A model generated the notes under the pieces. The model did no database searches and was not told the origin of the DNA. It saw only the letters and a program-made list of their open reading frames with translations. From an uncultured Eubacteriales bacterium (GTDB lineage Bacteria > Bacillota > Clostridia > Oscillospirales > Acutalibacteraceae): DNA of 64,000 bases. The position numbers and the translations under genes are program-made. Within the stretch, counting starts at the first letter, position 1, and the number at the start of each line of letters is the position of its first letter. The stretch lies in assembly GCA_934511365.1 (NCBI GenBank), contig CAKSWC010000006.1, positions 44,083-108,082 of the forward strand, read 5' to 3'. Of this stretch, positions 26,056 to 35,086 are shown piece by piece.

Positions 26056-26286
26056 ATGCCAAACTTCAAAATTAAAGTCAAACTCAAAGCCATTCCGTTG
26101 AAGCTTAGATCACTTGAAATTTATGTGCTTAATTTTTTCCTCTCTCTCCTGATTAAAAAGAAAAAGCTGCGTACTTCAAGACTTGTTATTTCTATGGATA
26201 CACATCTTACGAATAAGCGCGAAAAGCTGAACCAAAAAACCGAAATCTTCATCAAAGAAACATTCCTTGCCCATAGGACTGATTGA
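26056..26286 (+). CDS. Hypothetical basic protein, 76 aa
   Basis: The ATG at 26056 follows a weak GGGACGAG site, and a strong terminator lies 26 bases after the stop, which supports a real transcription unit. The protein is very basic (MPNFKIKVKLKAIPLKLR) with a central hydrophobic stretch YVLNFFLSLLIKKKK and a Lys/Glu-rich C-terminus. A single membrane helix or an RNA-binding role is possible. No family recognised. It may also be a non-coding transcript. Confidence 0.4.
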   Translation: MPNFKIKVKLKAIPLKLRSLEIYVLNFFLSLLIKKKKLRTSRLVISMDTHLTNKREKLNQKTEIFIKETFLAHRTD

Positions 26287-26311
26287 TTTTTACATGATGA
26301 ACCGAAAAAGC

Positions 26312-26362
26312 AGACCGTTATCCGCAAATAAGTTTTTGCAGCGGATAGCGGTCTATTTATTA
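26312..26362 (+). terminator. Terminator after the 76-aa ORF
   Basis: AGACCGTTATCCGC (26312-26325) pairs with GCGGATAGCGGTCT (26341-26354), with one G-T pair, followed by ATTTATTA. It is a long, stable stem. Confidence 0.75.
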
Positions 26363-26423
26363 AAAGCCGAGCATTTATTGGAAGAATTTTTTCGGTGGCA
26401 AAAGACCTTTTGCTTCATATTAC

Positions 26424-26452
26424 TTGCTTTTTTTGCCGGTTATTGATAAAAT
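26424..26452 (+). promoter_or_regulatory. Promoter of the TetR/sugar kinase operon
   Basis: TTGCTT (26424) and TAAAAT (26447) are spaced by 17 bases. The 140-base leader after it contains inverted A/T-rich segments (GGCAAAAATT and AAATTTTTCTGC near 26490-26545) that could be operator or leader structure. Confidence 0.55.
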
Positions 26453-26598
26453 AGAGTGGTTACTCATTTTTGCCAACCGAAAGCCGGCAAAAATTCGGGT
26501 GAAAGGTCGCGCCAAAATTTTTCTGCGCGGCAAAAGGAAGTCCGAAATGCGGCATTCTTTTGCCTTTCGGGCGGCTACTCGGTATTAGGAGAGAAAGC

Positions 26599-27282
26599 AT
26601 GATGTCAGAACGAAAAGAGGTTTATCACAAGGCAACATTTGAAAATATTTCGGAGGAAAAGCGGAAAACGATTCTTGACGTTGCGGTGAACGAATTTGCA
26701 ACCAAGGGGTTTGAAAACGCAAACATCAACACCATTGCCAAAAAAGCGCAGGTCAGCGTCGGTTCGCTTTATAAATATTTCGACACAAAGTCCGACCTTT
26801 TTCTCACCAGCGTCAATTACGGCATCTCCTCGCTTGAGGAAATTCTCGGCGCAATCATTGAAACGGACGAGGATGTTATTTTGAAGCTTGAAAAGCTTCT
26901 TCATGAGGCAATTTCCTTTTCGCGCCGGAACGCCGTTATGATCAAGCTTTATAACGAATTCACAACCGAGCGCAACGCGGAGCTTGGAAAAAAACTTGCG
27001 GACAGAATGGAAACAATCACTGCGAACGCATATAAAACGGCGATAATTCAAGGCCAGATATCGGGAGAAATAAGAACGGATATCGACCCGGGGATGGCTG
27101 CGTTTTTGCTGGACAATCTTCTTGTCACATTTCAGTTTTCCTACGCCTGCGAATATTACAGCGAAAGATATAAAATTTATGCCGGAGATGATATTTTTCA
27201 AAAAGATGAGTTCGCTGTCAGAAATATTATAAAATTCGTTAAAGCCGCGCTCAAGCCTAATATTTATCCGAAAGGAATGTGA
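26599..27282 (+). CDS. TetR-family transcriptional regulator
   Basis: This 227-residue regulator has an N-terminal helix-turn-helix domain (residues 15-65) with TIAKKAQVSVGSLYKYFDTK as recognition motif and an all-helical ligand domain. Start codons at 26599 and 26602 both follow TAGGAGAG; upstream in-frame codons lack a site. Its stop lies just before the sugar kinase start at 27288, so the two are one operon and it may regulate the kinase gene. The effector is unknown. Confidence 0.87.
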   Translation: MMSERKEVYHKATFENISEEKRKTILDVAVNEFATKGFENANINTIAKKAQVSVGSLYKYFDTKSDLFLTSVNYGISSLEEILGAIIETDEDVILKLEKLLHEAISFSRRNAVMIKLYNEFTTERNAELGKKLADRMETITANAYKTAIIQGQISGEIRTDIDPGMAAFLLDNLLVTFQFSYACEYYSERYKIYAGDDIFQKDEFAVRNIIKFVKAALKPNIYPKGM

Positions 27283-27287
27283 TAATA

Positions 27288-28880
27288 TTGAAATACGCAC
27301 TTTCATATGATATTGGAACAACGGGAGTTAAAACCTGCCTTTTCAGAATTGAAAAAAGCATTGAGCTTATCGCGGACGCGATTGAGGGATATGAGCTTTA
27401 TGTTTTTCCGGACGGCGGAGCGGAGCAGGATCCCGATGAATGGTGGGCCGCAATGTGCAAAACAACAAAGGAGATTTTCACAAAGACCGATGTGAAGCCG
27501 GAGGATATCGACGGAATTTCCTTTTGTTCCCAGATGCAGGGTCTTGTTCTTGTTGACAAGGACGGACTTCCCGTTCGCCGCGCAATGAGCTATATGGATC
27601 AGCGCGCAAGGAAAGAGCTTAAAGAAAACATGGCTCACGGCTTCAAGGTTGCCGGCGGAAACGCTTTCAAACTCCTCAAATCGCTTGCAATAACAAAGGC
27701 CGCTGCGCTGAGCGTTAAGGACCCCGTTTATAAATATCTCTGGGTTAAGAACAATGAGCCGGAAAACTTTAAAAAAGTATATAAATGGCTCGATGTTAAG
27801 GAAGCCTTGATTGCAAGAATGACCGGAAAGTTCATCATGACTCCCGATTCTGCTTTCGGAACGCTTCTTTATGATGTTCGTCCCGGAAAGCAGGGCTGGA
27901 GCAGCGAGATGTGCAAAATGTTCGGCGTTGACATGAATCATCTTGCAGACATTAAAAAAAGCACAGACAGAGTTGGCGGACTCACGAAAAAAGCGGCTGA
28001 GGAACTTGGACTTAAAGAGGGTACGGCTGTTTTTGGCGGCGGCGGAGACGCAACGCTCATCGGAGTCGGCGCCGGAGCGGTCGGAAACGGGGATACTCAC
28101 ATCTATATGGGTACCTCAGGCTGGGTCTCAACCGTTGTTGACAAAAATGTTGTTGATGCATCCTCAATGATTGCCGCGATCGTTGGCGCTCAGGACGGAC
28201 TTTATAATTATTTTGCCGAGCTTGAAACGGCGGGAAAATGCCTTGAATGGGTCAAAAACCACCTCGCGCTCGATGAAATCGGCATCTATCTCAAAAAGAC
28301 CCATGTTGCCGAGGATATGGAGAGCGAATACACAAATCTTTATCAATATCTTTCTGACGTTATTGAAAAGGTTCCGGCCGGCTCAAACGGAGTTGTTTTC
28401 ACTCCGTGGTTCCACGGAAACCGCTGTCCGTTTGAAGATCCGAACTCAAGGGCAATGTTCTTCAATATCAGCCTTGACACCGGTAAGAGCGAACTTATCC
28501 GTGCCGTTATTGAGGGCGTGTGCTATCATATGCGCTGGATGCTTGAGACCCAGGACAAAAAAATCAAAACCTCAAAAACCATCCGCTTTGTTGGCGGCGG
28601 TGCGCTCAACGATTCAACAAGCCGAATTCTTGCCGACTGCCTTGGAAGAACGATTGAAACGGTTGAAAGCCCCCAGAACGTCGGTGCGGTTGGCGCAGCC
28701 GTTGTTGTTGCCGCCGGAATCGGCGTAATAAAGGATATCTCAGAAGCCGGAAAGCTCATTAAGAGCAACAAGGTCTTTAAGCCCAATGCATCAGACAAGG
28801 CCGCGTATGACAAGGGCTATGAGGTGTATAAGCAGCTTTATAAGACCAACAAGGAGAACTTCAAGCTCCTCAACGGCTGA
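27288..28880 (+). CDS. FGGY-family carbohydrate kinase (xylulokinase-like)
   Basis: This kinase of about 530 residues phosphorylates a sugar or polyol with ATP. The N-terminus KYALSYDIGTTGVK is the phosphate-1 motif. GGGGDATLIGVGAGAV and MGTSGWVS lie in the middle, and FVGGGALND marks the adenosine-binding C-domain. Xylulokinase is the closest type I recognise, but substrate specificity cannot be read. The GTG at 27279 overlaps the ribosome binding site region, so the TTG at 27288, eleven bases after AAAGGA, is the better start. It is co-transcribed with the TetR gene. Confidence 0.8.
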   Translation: MKYALSYDIGTTGVKTCLFRIEKSIELIADAIEGYELYVFPDGGAEQDPDEWWAAMCKTTKEIFTKTDVKPEDIDGISFCSQMQGLVLVDKDGLPVRRAMSYMDQRARKELKENMAHGFKVAGGNAFKLLKSLAITKAAALSVKDPVYKYLWVKNNEPENFKKVYKWLDVKEALIARMTGKFIMTPDSAFGTLLYDVRPGKQGWSSEMCKMFGVDMNHLADIKKSTDRVGGLTKKAAEELGLKEGTAVFGGGGDATLIGVGAGAVGNGDTHIYMGTSGWVSTVVDKNVVDASSMIAAIVGAQDGLYNYFAELETAGKCLEWVKNHLALDEIGIYLKKTHVAEDMESEYTNLYQYLSDVIEKVPAGSNGVVFTPWFHGNRCPFEDPNSRAMFFNISLDTGKSELIRAVIEGVCYHMRWMLETQDKKIKTSKTIRFVGGGALNDSTSRILADCLGRTIETVESPQNVGAVGAAVVVAAGIGVIKDISEAGKLIKSNKVFKPNASDKAAYDKGYEVYKQLYKTNKENFKLLNG

Positions 28881-28928
28881 CAAAAAAGCTCTGGTCAGCC
28901 TCTTTATCACACGAAAGGTAGTGTAATT

Positions 28929-30080
28929 TTGAAAGAAAAACCGTCATATTACAGAAGCTTTGCAAGAATTGACCTTGACGCAATCGAAAACAATTTTAAC
29001 GAGCTTAAAGCTCTGCTTGCGCCAAAAGTTAAAACGATGTGCGTCATCAAAGCGGACGCATACGGCCATGGCTCGCACCGCATTGCGCTTTTTTTGCAGA
29101 ATAAGTGCGATTACTTTGCTGTTGCTTCAATCAATGAGGGCGAAGAGCTGCGTGCCGAAGGCGTCAAAACGCCGATGCTCATTCTTTCCTATGTCAGCCC
29201 TCTTGAATATGAGGATCTCATCAGAAACGATATAACCGCAACCATATATGACCCGGAAAGCGCAAGGCTCCTTTCCGAAACCGCGCTGAAGATGAACAAA
29301 ACGGCAAAGATTCACATTGCCGTTGACACCGGAATGGGCCGCATTGGCTTTCCGGATGACGAAAGCGGGGCGGCTGCCGTTGAAAAAATCAAAAGGCTGC
29401 CCGGCCTTTATGTTGAAGGACTTTTCAGCCATTACGCCTGCGCCGATGAAAAGGACAAAACGAGCGCAAACGAACAGACCGAAAGGTTTGAAAACTTCAT
29501 TGCGCTTCTTGAAAAGCGCTCAATAGACATTCCAATCAAGCACATCTGCAACAGCGCCGCAGTTATTGAGGGCGAAAAGAGCTTTGACATGGTGCGTTTC
29601 GGCGTTTCGCTTTATGGCCTTTATCCATCGCCGGATGTTCAAAAAGAGCGCGTTCGCCTTGTTCCGGCAATGCAGGTTGAAAGCCACATTGTCTATGTCA
29701 AAACCGTTAAAAAGGGAACAAAAATCGGATACGGCCAGACCTATACCGCTCCGTGCGAAAGGAAAATTGCAACGGTCTGCATCGGTTATGCGGACGGCTT
29801 CAACCGCTGTTTTTCAAACAAGGGCTATGTTCTCATCAAGGGCAAAAAGGCGCCCGTTGTTGGAAAAGTCTGCATGGATCAGATTATGGTTGACGTTTCC
29901 GATATTGAGCAGGTGAGCGTTGGCGACCGCGCGGTTATCCTCGGAAAGGACGGCGGCTCAAGCATTTCCGCCGAGGAGCTCGGCAGCATGAGCGACAGCT
30001 TCAACTATGAAGTTCTCTGCAACTTTATGCCGCGAATCAAGCGCATTTATGTTCGGCACGGAGAGGCTGAAAATCTCTGA
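28929..30080 (+). CDS. alr: Alanine racemase
   Basis: This 383-residue PLP enzyme makes D-alanine for peptidoglycan. The PLP lysine lies in VIKADAYGHG near residue 42. The opposing catalytic tyrosine is in KIGYGQTYTAP near residue 274. MDTGMGRIGF-type residues (VDTGMGRIGF) and VCMDQIMVD are further family motifs. The TTG start at 28929 follows GAAAGG. Length is normal. It lies 48 bases after the sugar kinase and may share its transcript. A terminator follows at 30087. Confidence 0.94.
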   Translation: MKEKPSYYRSFARIDLDAIENNFNELKALLAPKVKTMCVIKADAYGHGSHRIALFLQNKCDYFAVASINEGEELRAEGVKTPMLILSYVSPLEYEDLIRNDITATIYDPESARLLSETALKMNKTAKIHIAVDTGMGRIGFPDDESGAAAVEKIKRLPGLYVEGLFSHYACADEKDKTSANEQTERFENFIALLEKRSIDIPIKHICNSAAVIEGEKSFDMVRFGVSLYGLYPSPDVQKERVRLVPAMQVESHIVYVKTVKKGTKIGYGQTYTAPCERKIATVCIGYADGFNRCFSNKGYVLIKGKKAPVVGKVCMDQIMVDVSDIEQVSVGDRAVILGKDGGSSISAEELGSMSDSFNYEVLCNFMPRIKRIYVRHGEAENL

Positions 30081-30086
30081 CTTATC

Positions 30087-30117
30087 GGCCGCCGCAACAG
30101 GCGGCCTGTTTTTTTCA
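30087..30117 (+). terminator. Terminator after alr
   Basis: GGCCGCC pairs with GGCGGCC around a GCAACA loop, followed by TGTTTTTTTC. Confidence 0.88.
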
Positions 30118-30241
30118 CCTTTTGTTCTGAAAAACGTCCGGGCTTTATTAATGAAATATTAAAAAGATGAAAAACTGTTGATTTTTCTCTATGATAATGT
30201 TATCATAATTTTATCTCAATTCGGAAAGCGAGAGTTTTATA

Positions 30242-31294
30242 ATGACAGCATTTTATCAGAAAATTATTGCGTTTGTGATGTCGCTCATCATGGTTCCCAC
30301 AGGAAGCTTGTTTGTTCTCCTCAGCAAGCTTGACAGGCGCGACAGGTTTGACGTTTCCTTTGACCCGGGCGTTCATGAGGTCTGCGAAACGGTCCGCCTG
30401 AATTCCTATGTTGACGTTGAAGGTATCATCAAGCAGGCACCGGATGTCAGCAAACCGGTGAAAGTTATCAGCAAGGTGTTCAACATTGACACCGTTGCGC
30501 TGCGCACAAAGATTTTTGAGGCGAGGGAAAAGGCGTATCAGAACGGCGAGCCCACAAAGGGCGTTATCCTCCACCTCCTCGGCGGATATGTCAGCACATT
30601 CAAAAGCTGCCGCTTCTTTTTTGAAGAAAAGGACGATACATATTCCGAGGTTGTTCTTGACGTTGAGTATGGCGACGGCGTTCATGAGAATTTATATTCA
30701 AGCGTTCTTTATAACAAAAAGACGGGCGAATTTTCGGCCAAGGACGGCAGGGGAATGGTTGACCTCGGCTTCAACTTTGACTTCAATAACCTTGTCATTT
30801 ATGCCGTTGTTGACTGTTGGATGCGCGATTGCGGCTTTTTCTTCGGCTATGACCTTTTCTGCTATCTGACCCCGATTTTCTTCTATAACACAAGGCGCTT
30901 TAAGTTTGATTACGCCGGAAAGGAATGGATGGTTCAGGTTTGGAAGGGTATTTACGCCGTGAGTATGGGCGGCGAGGTCGGCCTTTATAACCGCAAGGAA
31001 GGCTCGGTCGGAACATTCTATAACACTGCAAACAACGATGAAATGATTAACATGAGCCTTGAAATTTATCATGGCGACGAGCTTGTTCTTGAGCGCAAGG
31101 AGCAAAGGCACTGGTGGATCAACGGTTTCAAGCTCACAAAGGAGCTTTACACTGCGCGCGACCTTACCCTCAAGTCAACGCTTGAAATGAAGGATGAGGA
31201 AATGCTCAAAGCCTTCTGCGCGGCGATCGACAAAAACTATCACCATGATGTTTCCTATACCGTTGACGGACTGAAAGTTTCAATAGTCTGGTAA
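30242..31294 (+). CDS. Membrane-anchored DUF4474-like protein
   Basis: This 350-residue protein has an N-terminal hydrophobic signal or anchor (IIAFVMSLIMVPTGSLFVLL). The C-terminal half contains FDYAGKEWMVQVWKGIYAV and GGEVGLYNRKEGS, which I associate with the DUF4474 family of Clostridia. Function of that family is unknown. The middle portion (residues 60-180) has no motif I recognise. The start is ATG at 30242 after a weak AAGCGAGAG site. Monocistronic by appearance, followed by a heptad repeat array. Confidence 0.65.
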   Translation: MTAFYQKIIAFVMSLIMVPTGSLFVLLSKLDRRDRFDVSFDPGVHEVCETVRLNSYVDVEGIIKQAPDVSKPVKVISKVFNIDTVALRTKIFEAREKAYQNGEPTKGVILHLLGGYVSTFKSCRFFFEEKDDTYSEVVLDVEYGDGVHENLYSSVLYNKKTGEFSAKDGRGMVDLGFNFDFNNLVIYAVVDCWMRDCGFFFGYDLFCYLTPIFFYNTRRFKFDYAGKEWMVQVWKGIYAVSMGGEVGLYNRKEGSVGTFYNTANNDEMINMSLEIYHGDELVLERKEQRHWWINGFKLTKELYTARDLTLKSTLEMKDEEMLKAFCAAIDKNYHHDVSYTVDGLKVSIVW

Positions 31295-31295
31295 T

Positions 31296-31330
31296 TTAGA
31301 TATTAGATATTAGACGTTAGATTTTAGATT
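31296..31330. repeat. Heptanucleotide tandem array (TTAGATN), five units
   Basis: Five 7-base units: TTAGATA twice, TTAGACG, TTAGATT twice. It begins two bases after the stop of the DUF4474-like gene. Downstream are an AATTGG/CCAAT inverted pair and a CCGG-rich stretch, as near the arrays at 7113-7225. Confidence 0.75.
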
Positions 31331-31373
31331 TTTTAAATTGGAAAACATCCAATATCTATCATCCGGTGTCCGG

Positions 31374-31402
31374 TTGCGTAATCCGGCAAAGTGTGATATA
31401 AT
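31374..31402 (+). promoter_or_regulatory. Promoter of the TSCPD gene
   Basis: TTGCGT (31374) and TATAAT (31397) are spaced by 17 bases, 32 bases upstream of the start. Confidence 0.7.
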
Positions 31403-31433
31403 CTTTCTAAATTAAGCAAAGGACGGATAAAAG

Positions 31434-31682
31434 ATGGAATACACATACAAGACAACGGGCGTTTGCTCGCGCGGAATTACTTTTGAGCTTGAGGACGGAA
31501 AGGTTAAAAACGTCCGCTTCAACGGCGGCTGCAACGGCAACACAAAGGGCATTTCAAGCCTTGTTGACGGAATGGACGCAAAAGAGGCAATCAAAAGGCT
31601 TGAGGGTATCACCTGCGGCTTTAAAAAGACCTCTTGCCCCGATCAGCTTGCAAAAGCTCTCAAGGAAGCTCTTGGTGAATGA
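31434..31682 (+). CDS. TSCPD-domain protein
   Basis: This 82-residue protein carries the motif KKTSCPDQLAKAL that names the TSCPD domain, and FNGGCNGNTKG supplies further conserved Cys and Gly. The domain also occurs at the C-terminus of some B12-dependent ribonucleotide reductases, where it is thought to bind metal or nucleotide. Stand-alone versions like this one (TIGR03905-type) have no established function. It has its own promoter and terminator, so it is monocistronic. Confidence 0.82.
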   Translation: MEYTYKTTGVCSRGITFELEDGKVKNVRFNGGCNGNTKGISSLVDGMDAKEAIKRLEGITCGFKKTSCPDQLAKALKEALGE

Positions 31683-31702
31683 GCTGAAATAAAAAATTTA
31701 AA

Positions 31703-31742
31703 ACGGGAACTGTCTTTGGTTGGGCAGTTCCCGCTTTTGCTT
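31703..31742. terminator. Terminator between TSCPD gene and amidohydrolase
   Basis: CGGGAACTGTC pairs with GCAGTTCCCG around TTTGGTTGG, followed by CTTTTGCTTT. A-rich sequence on the left side lets it act on the minus strand as well. Confidence 0.82.
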
Positions 31743-31756
31743 TATCTTGTTTTGTT

Positions 31757-32554
31757 TCAAAGCTTTATATCAAAAAGCTTCTGTGCGTTTTGAAAGAGTA
31801 TCTTCCTGTTTTCCTCATCGGAAAGGCCGAGGCTTAAAAAATATTCAACCTCGCTTTTTGGGTCCCACATAGGATAGTCCGTTCCGAAAAGAACCTTGTC
31901 TGCGGTATATTTTTTGATGATGCGCTTTGACGTCTCTTTGTCAAGCCACGGAAAAGAGGAGGAGCAGTCAACCGTAAGGTTGCTGTAGGCATAAAGCTCA
32001 TTGCAAGCCTTTTCCCAAATTGACCAGCCGCCGAAATGGGCGGCAATGACCCTCAGCCCCGTAAAAATTTCAAGTATCGGCTTGAGCCGGTTCGGGTTTG
32101 AATAGTCATATCTGCTGTCTCCGGCGTGAATGAGAACGGGCAGCTCGCCCTCGCAAAGCTCATAGATTTTAAGACAGCGGTAATCGTCAAGTTTGAAGCG
32201 CTGAATATCCGGGTGGAGCTTGACTCCTTTCAGACCAAGCTCTTTCAGGTGACGGATATCGCCGGGGATGTCTGCGCTTTCCGGGTGGAGCGTTCCGAGG
32301 CCGGTCATTTTTCCGCCGCTTTGCTCAACGACTGAGGCGATGTATTCATTGATGGACTGAACCTGCTTTGGCGTTGTTGCAACGGAAAAAACAACGCTGT
32401 GGCTGATGCCGCCAACCTCGTCAAGGTGTTTTAGGGTTGAAAGCTTTCCGTCATAGTTCATGTCCATGTTATAAAATGTTCCGGTGCTTTTTGCCGCCTT
32501 GAGGGCAATTTTGTCGGGATAGATGTGACAGTGGCAATCAATAATCGGATACAT
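31757..32554 (-). CDS. Amidohydrolase family protein (amidohydrolase_2 type)
   Basis: This 265-residue TIM-barrel hydrolase has metal-ligand motifs IIDCHCHIYP near the start, GVKLHPDIQRF, VLIHAG and IAAHFGG in the middle, and the catalytic aspartate in LFGTDYPMWD. The superfamily includes decarboxylases and lactonases; the substrate is not evident. It is the last gene of the T-box operon, 15 bases after the fusion synthetase gene, which points to a role in the same carboxylic acid pathway. Start ATG at 32554. Confidence 0.82.
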   Translation of the reverse strand: MYPIIDCHCHIYPDKIALKAAKSTGTFYNMDMNYDGKLSTLKHLDEVGGISHSVVFSVATTPKQVQSINEYIASVVEQSGGKMTGLGTLHPESADIPGDIRHLKELGLKGVKLHPDIQRFKLDDYRCLKIYELCEGELPVLIHAGDSRYDYSNPNRLKPILEIFTGLRVIAAHFGGWSIWEKACNELYAYSNLTVDCSSSFPWLDKETSKRIIKKYTADKVLFGTDYPMWDPKSEVEYFLSLGLSDEENRKILFQNAQKLFDIKL

Positions 32555-32569
32555 TAAACCACCCTCCCG

Positions 32570-35086
32570 TTACGCAGTTTCAATCGAGTCCGCTTTTTTG
32601 AGGTTATATTTTTCAATCGCGTCCTCGCGCATTTTGTATTTGAGAATTTTTCCGGCAACATTCATCGGGAAAGAGTCAACAAAGTCGATATATTTCGGAA
32701 CTTTGTGCTTTGCCATGTGCTCGCGGATATAGGTGCGCATTTCATCGGCGGTCATTGTTTCGCCGTCCTTAAGAATGATGCAGGCCATGATCTCCTCTCC
32801 GAGCTGTTCGTCCGGAACGCCGATAACCTGAACGTCTTTGACCTTTTCGTGCGTATAAATGAACTCCTCAATCTCTTTCGGATAGATGTTTTCACCGCCG
32901 CGGATAATCATGTCCTTGAGTCGGCCCGTTATTCGATAGTTGCCCTCAGGCGTTTTGCAGGCAAGGTCGCCGGTGTGCAGCCAGCCGTCTTTGTCAATGG
33001 CGGCAGCCGTGGCTTTCGGCATTTTGTAATAGCCTTTCATAATATTATAGCCGCGGGCAACAAATTCTCCCGTTTCCCCGGTGGGCATTTCTTCGCCGGT
33101 TTCCGGGTCAACAATCTTGCATTCAATTTCCGGAAGAGCGCGTCCGACCGTTGAAACGCGGACCTCAAGCGGATCGTCGGTACTGCTCATTGTGCAGCCG
33201 GGCGAGGACTCCGTTTGGCCGTAAACGATCGTGATTTCGCTCATGTGCATTTTTTCAACAACGTCGCGCATAACGGATATCGGACAGGGGGAGCCGGCCA
33301 TGATTCCCGTGCGCATATATGAAAAGTCCGTCTTTGAAAAATCCGGGTGCTCAAGCATTGCAATGAACATTGTTGGAACGCCGTGGAAACAGGTAATTTT
33401 TTCGCTGTTGATGCAGGCGAGGGAGGGCTTCGGCGTGAAATACGGCATTGGATAAAGCGAAGAGCCGTGTGTCATTGCCGCCGTCATTGCAAGAACCATT
33501 CCAAAGCAGTGGAACATCGGAACGTGAATCATCATCCTGTCTGCGGTTGAAAGATCCATCCGGTCGCCGATGCATTTTCCGTTGTTAACAACATTGTAAT
33601 GCGTGAGCATAACGCCCTTTGGAAAGCCTGTTGTTCCCGAGGTGTACTGCATATTGCAAACATCGTTCGGGTCAACCGAGGCGGCAATGCGCCTGACCTC
33701 GGAGAGGGGAACATTTTCCGCCCTTTCCATTGCTTCTTCCCAGGTCAGGCTTCCCTTTTGCCTGAAGCCGACCGTGATAACATTGCGCAAAAACGGAAGC
33801 CGCTTTGAATGGAGCTGCTGCCCTTTTTGTGTTGACTGAAGCTCCGGGCAAAGCTCGTTGATTATTGCGCGGTAGTTTGAATCGCGGTAGCCGTCAATCA
33901 TGACGAGCGTGTGAGTGTCCGATTGGCGCAGAAGATACTCCGCCTCGTGGATTTTATAGGCGGTGTTCATTGAAACAAGAACAGCGCCGATTTTTGTTGT
34001 TGCCCAAAAGGTGATGTACCACTGCGGAATGTTGGTTGCCCACAAAGCAACGTGGCTGCCTTTTTTAACACCGAGCGCAAGAAGCGCACGGCAGCATTCG
34101 TCAACATCGTCTCTGAACTGGGAGTAAGTTCTTGTGTAATCAAGGGTGGTATATTTGAATGCATATTGATCGGGGAATTCCTCAACCATTTTGTCAAGCA
34201 CCTGAGGAAAGGTTTTTTCAATCAGCAAATCTTTTTTCCAAACGAACTTTCCCGTTCCGGCCTTGTTTGAATAAAGAAAAGCCTTTTTTCTTGACGGGGT
34301 CTGGAACTGCTCCATGAAAGAGGCAAAATGGGCAAAAACAACCTCCATATCGGTCATTTCAAGCATCCACTTTGGGTTCCAGTCGAGCGAGATATAGCCG
34401 TCATAATTGATGCAGGAGAGCGCGTTCATGATGTCGCCTATCGGAAGGTCGCCTTCGCCGATAAGGCAGAAGCGGCGCTCGCCGTTTTGAAGAACACTGT
34501 CTTTCATATGGACGTGCTTAATATATGCGCCGAGGTTTTTAACGGTTTGTTCCGCGTCCTCATTTTTGAGGTAGTATGGGGAGCAGACATCCCAAAGGGC
34601 GGCGAGGCAGTCATCCGCATACTCCATGAGAAGCGCAAGAAGCTTCTCTGTGTCCGAATACATTCCGGAGGTTTCAACAAGCAGCGTTATACCCTTTTTT
34701 GCCGCAACGGGAAGAACATTTTCAATAACCGCGCGAACATTTTTGTCGCTGTCTGCGCTGTCTCCGGTTGCGAAAAGCCGCAGATATGAAATTTTAAGCG
34801 AGGAGGCAAGAAAGATATATTCCTCAATTTTTGCAATCGTTTCGTCAACCTCATCGCAGGAAATGTCAACGCCCGTATCTGAGCAAACGAGGGAAAGCCC
34901 CTTGTCAAAAAGCATTCTCAGCGTTGAGGCCGAGTTATATTTATGGAACGGGCCGTTTTTTTCTGTGAACTGAGTGTTCGCAAAATTGCCGAGTTCAATT
35001 CCGCCGAAGCCGAGCTCCTGCGCTGCGGAAACAAAGTCCTGCAAAGTATAGCCATTCCAGCCCCTTGTTGAAAAAGAAAGCTTCAT
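32570..35086 (-). CDS. TIM-barrel isomerase / acyl-CoA synthetase fusion
   Basis: This 838-residue protein joins two enzymes. Residues 1-260 match the sugar phosphate isomerase/epimerase (AP endonuclease 2) TIM barrel: MKLSFSTRGW, GFGGIELG, ALWDVCSPYY, KHVHMKD and GEGDLPIGDI. Residues about 290-838 are an AMP-forming acyl-CoA synthetase with P-loop YTSGTTGFPKG, YGQTESSP, GWLHTGDL, GRLKDMIIRGGENI and the catalytic lysine in GKILKYKMRE. It activates a carboxylic acid to its CoA thioester; the barrel may make or modify the acid. The start overlaps the LeuA-like stop as ATGA, so the two are translationally coupled. Both halves look intact. The substrate is unknown. Confidence 0.85.
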   Translation of the reverse strand: MKLSFSTRGWNGYTLQDFVSAAQELGFGGIELGNFANTQFTEKNGPFHKYNSASTLRMLFDKGLSLVCSDTGVDISCDEVDETIAKIEEYIFLASSLKISYLRLFATGDSADSDKNVRAVIENVLPVAAKKGITLLVETSGMYSDTEKLLALLMEYADDCLAALWDVCSPYYLKNEDAEQTVKNLGAYIKHVHMKDSVLQNGERRFCLIGEGDLPIGDIMNALSCINYDGYISLDWNPKWMLEMTDMEVVFAHFASFMEQFQTPSRKKAFLYSNKAGTGKFVWKKDLLIEKTFPQVLDKMVEEFPDQYAFKYTTLDYTRTYSQFRDDVDECCRALLALGVKKGSHVALWATNIPQWYITFWATTKIGAVLVSMNTAYKIHEAEYLLRQSDTHTLVMIDGYRDSNYRAIINELCPELQSTQKGQQLHSKRLPFLRNVITVGFRQKGSLTWEEAMERAENVPLSEVRRIAASVDPNDVCNMQYTSGTTGFPKGVMLTHYNVVNNGKCIGDRMDLSTADRMMIHVPMFHCFGMVLAMTAAMTHGSSLYPMPYFTPKPSLACINSEKITCFHGVPTMFIAMLEHPDFSKTDFSYMRTGIMAGSPCPISVMRDVVEKMHMSEITIVYGQTESSPGCTMSSTDDPLEVRVSTVGRALPEIECKIVDPETGEEMPTGETGEFVARGYNIMKGYYKMPKATAAAIDKDGWLHTGDLACKTPEGNYRITGRLKDMIIRGGENIYPKEIEEFIYTHEKVKDVQVIGVPDEQLGEEIMACIILKDGETMTADEMRTYIREHMAKHKVPKYIDFVDSFPMNVAGKILKYKMREDAIEKYNLKKADSIETA

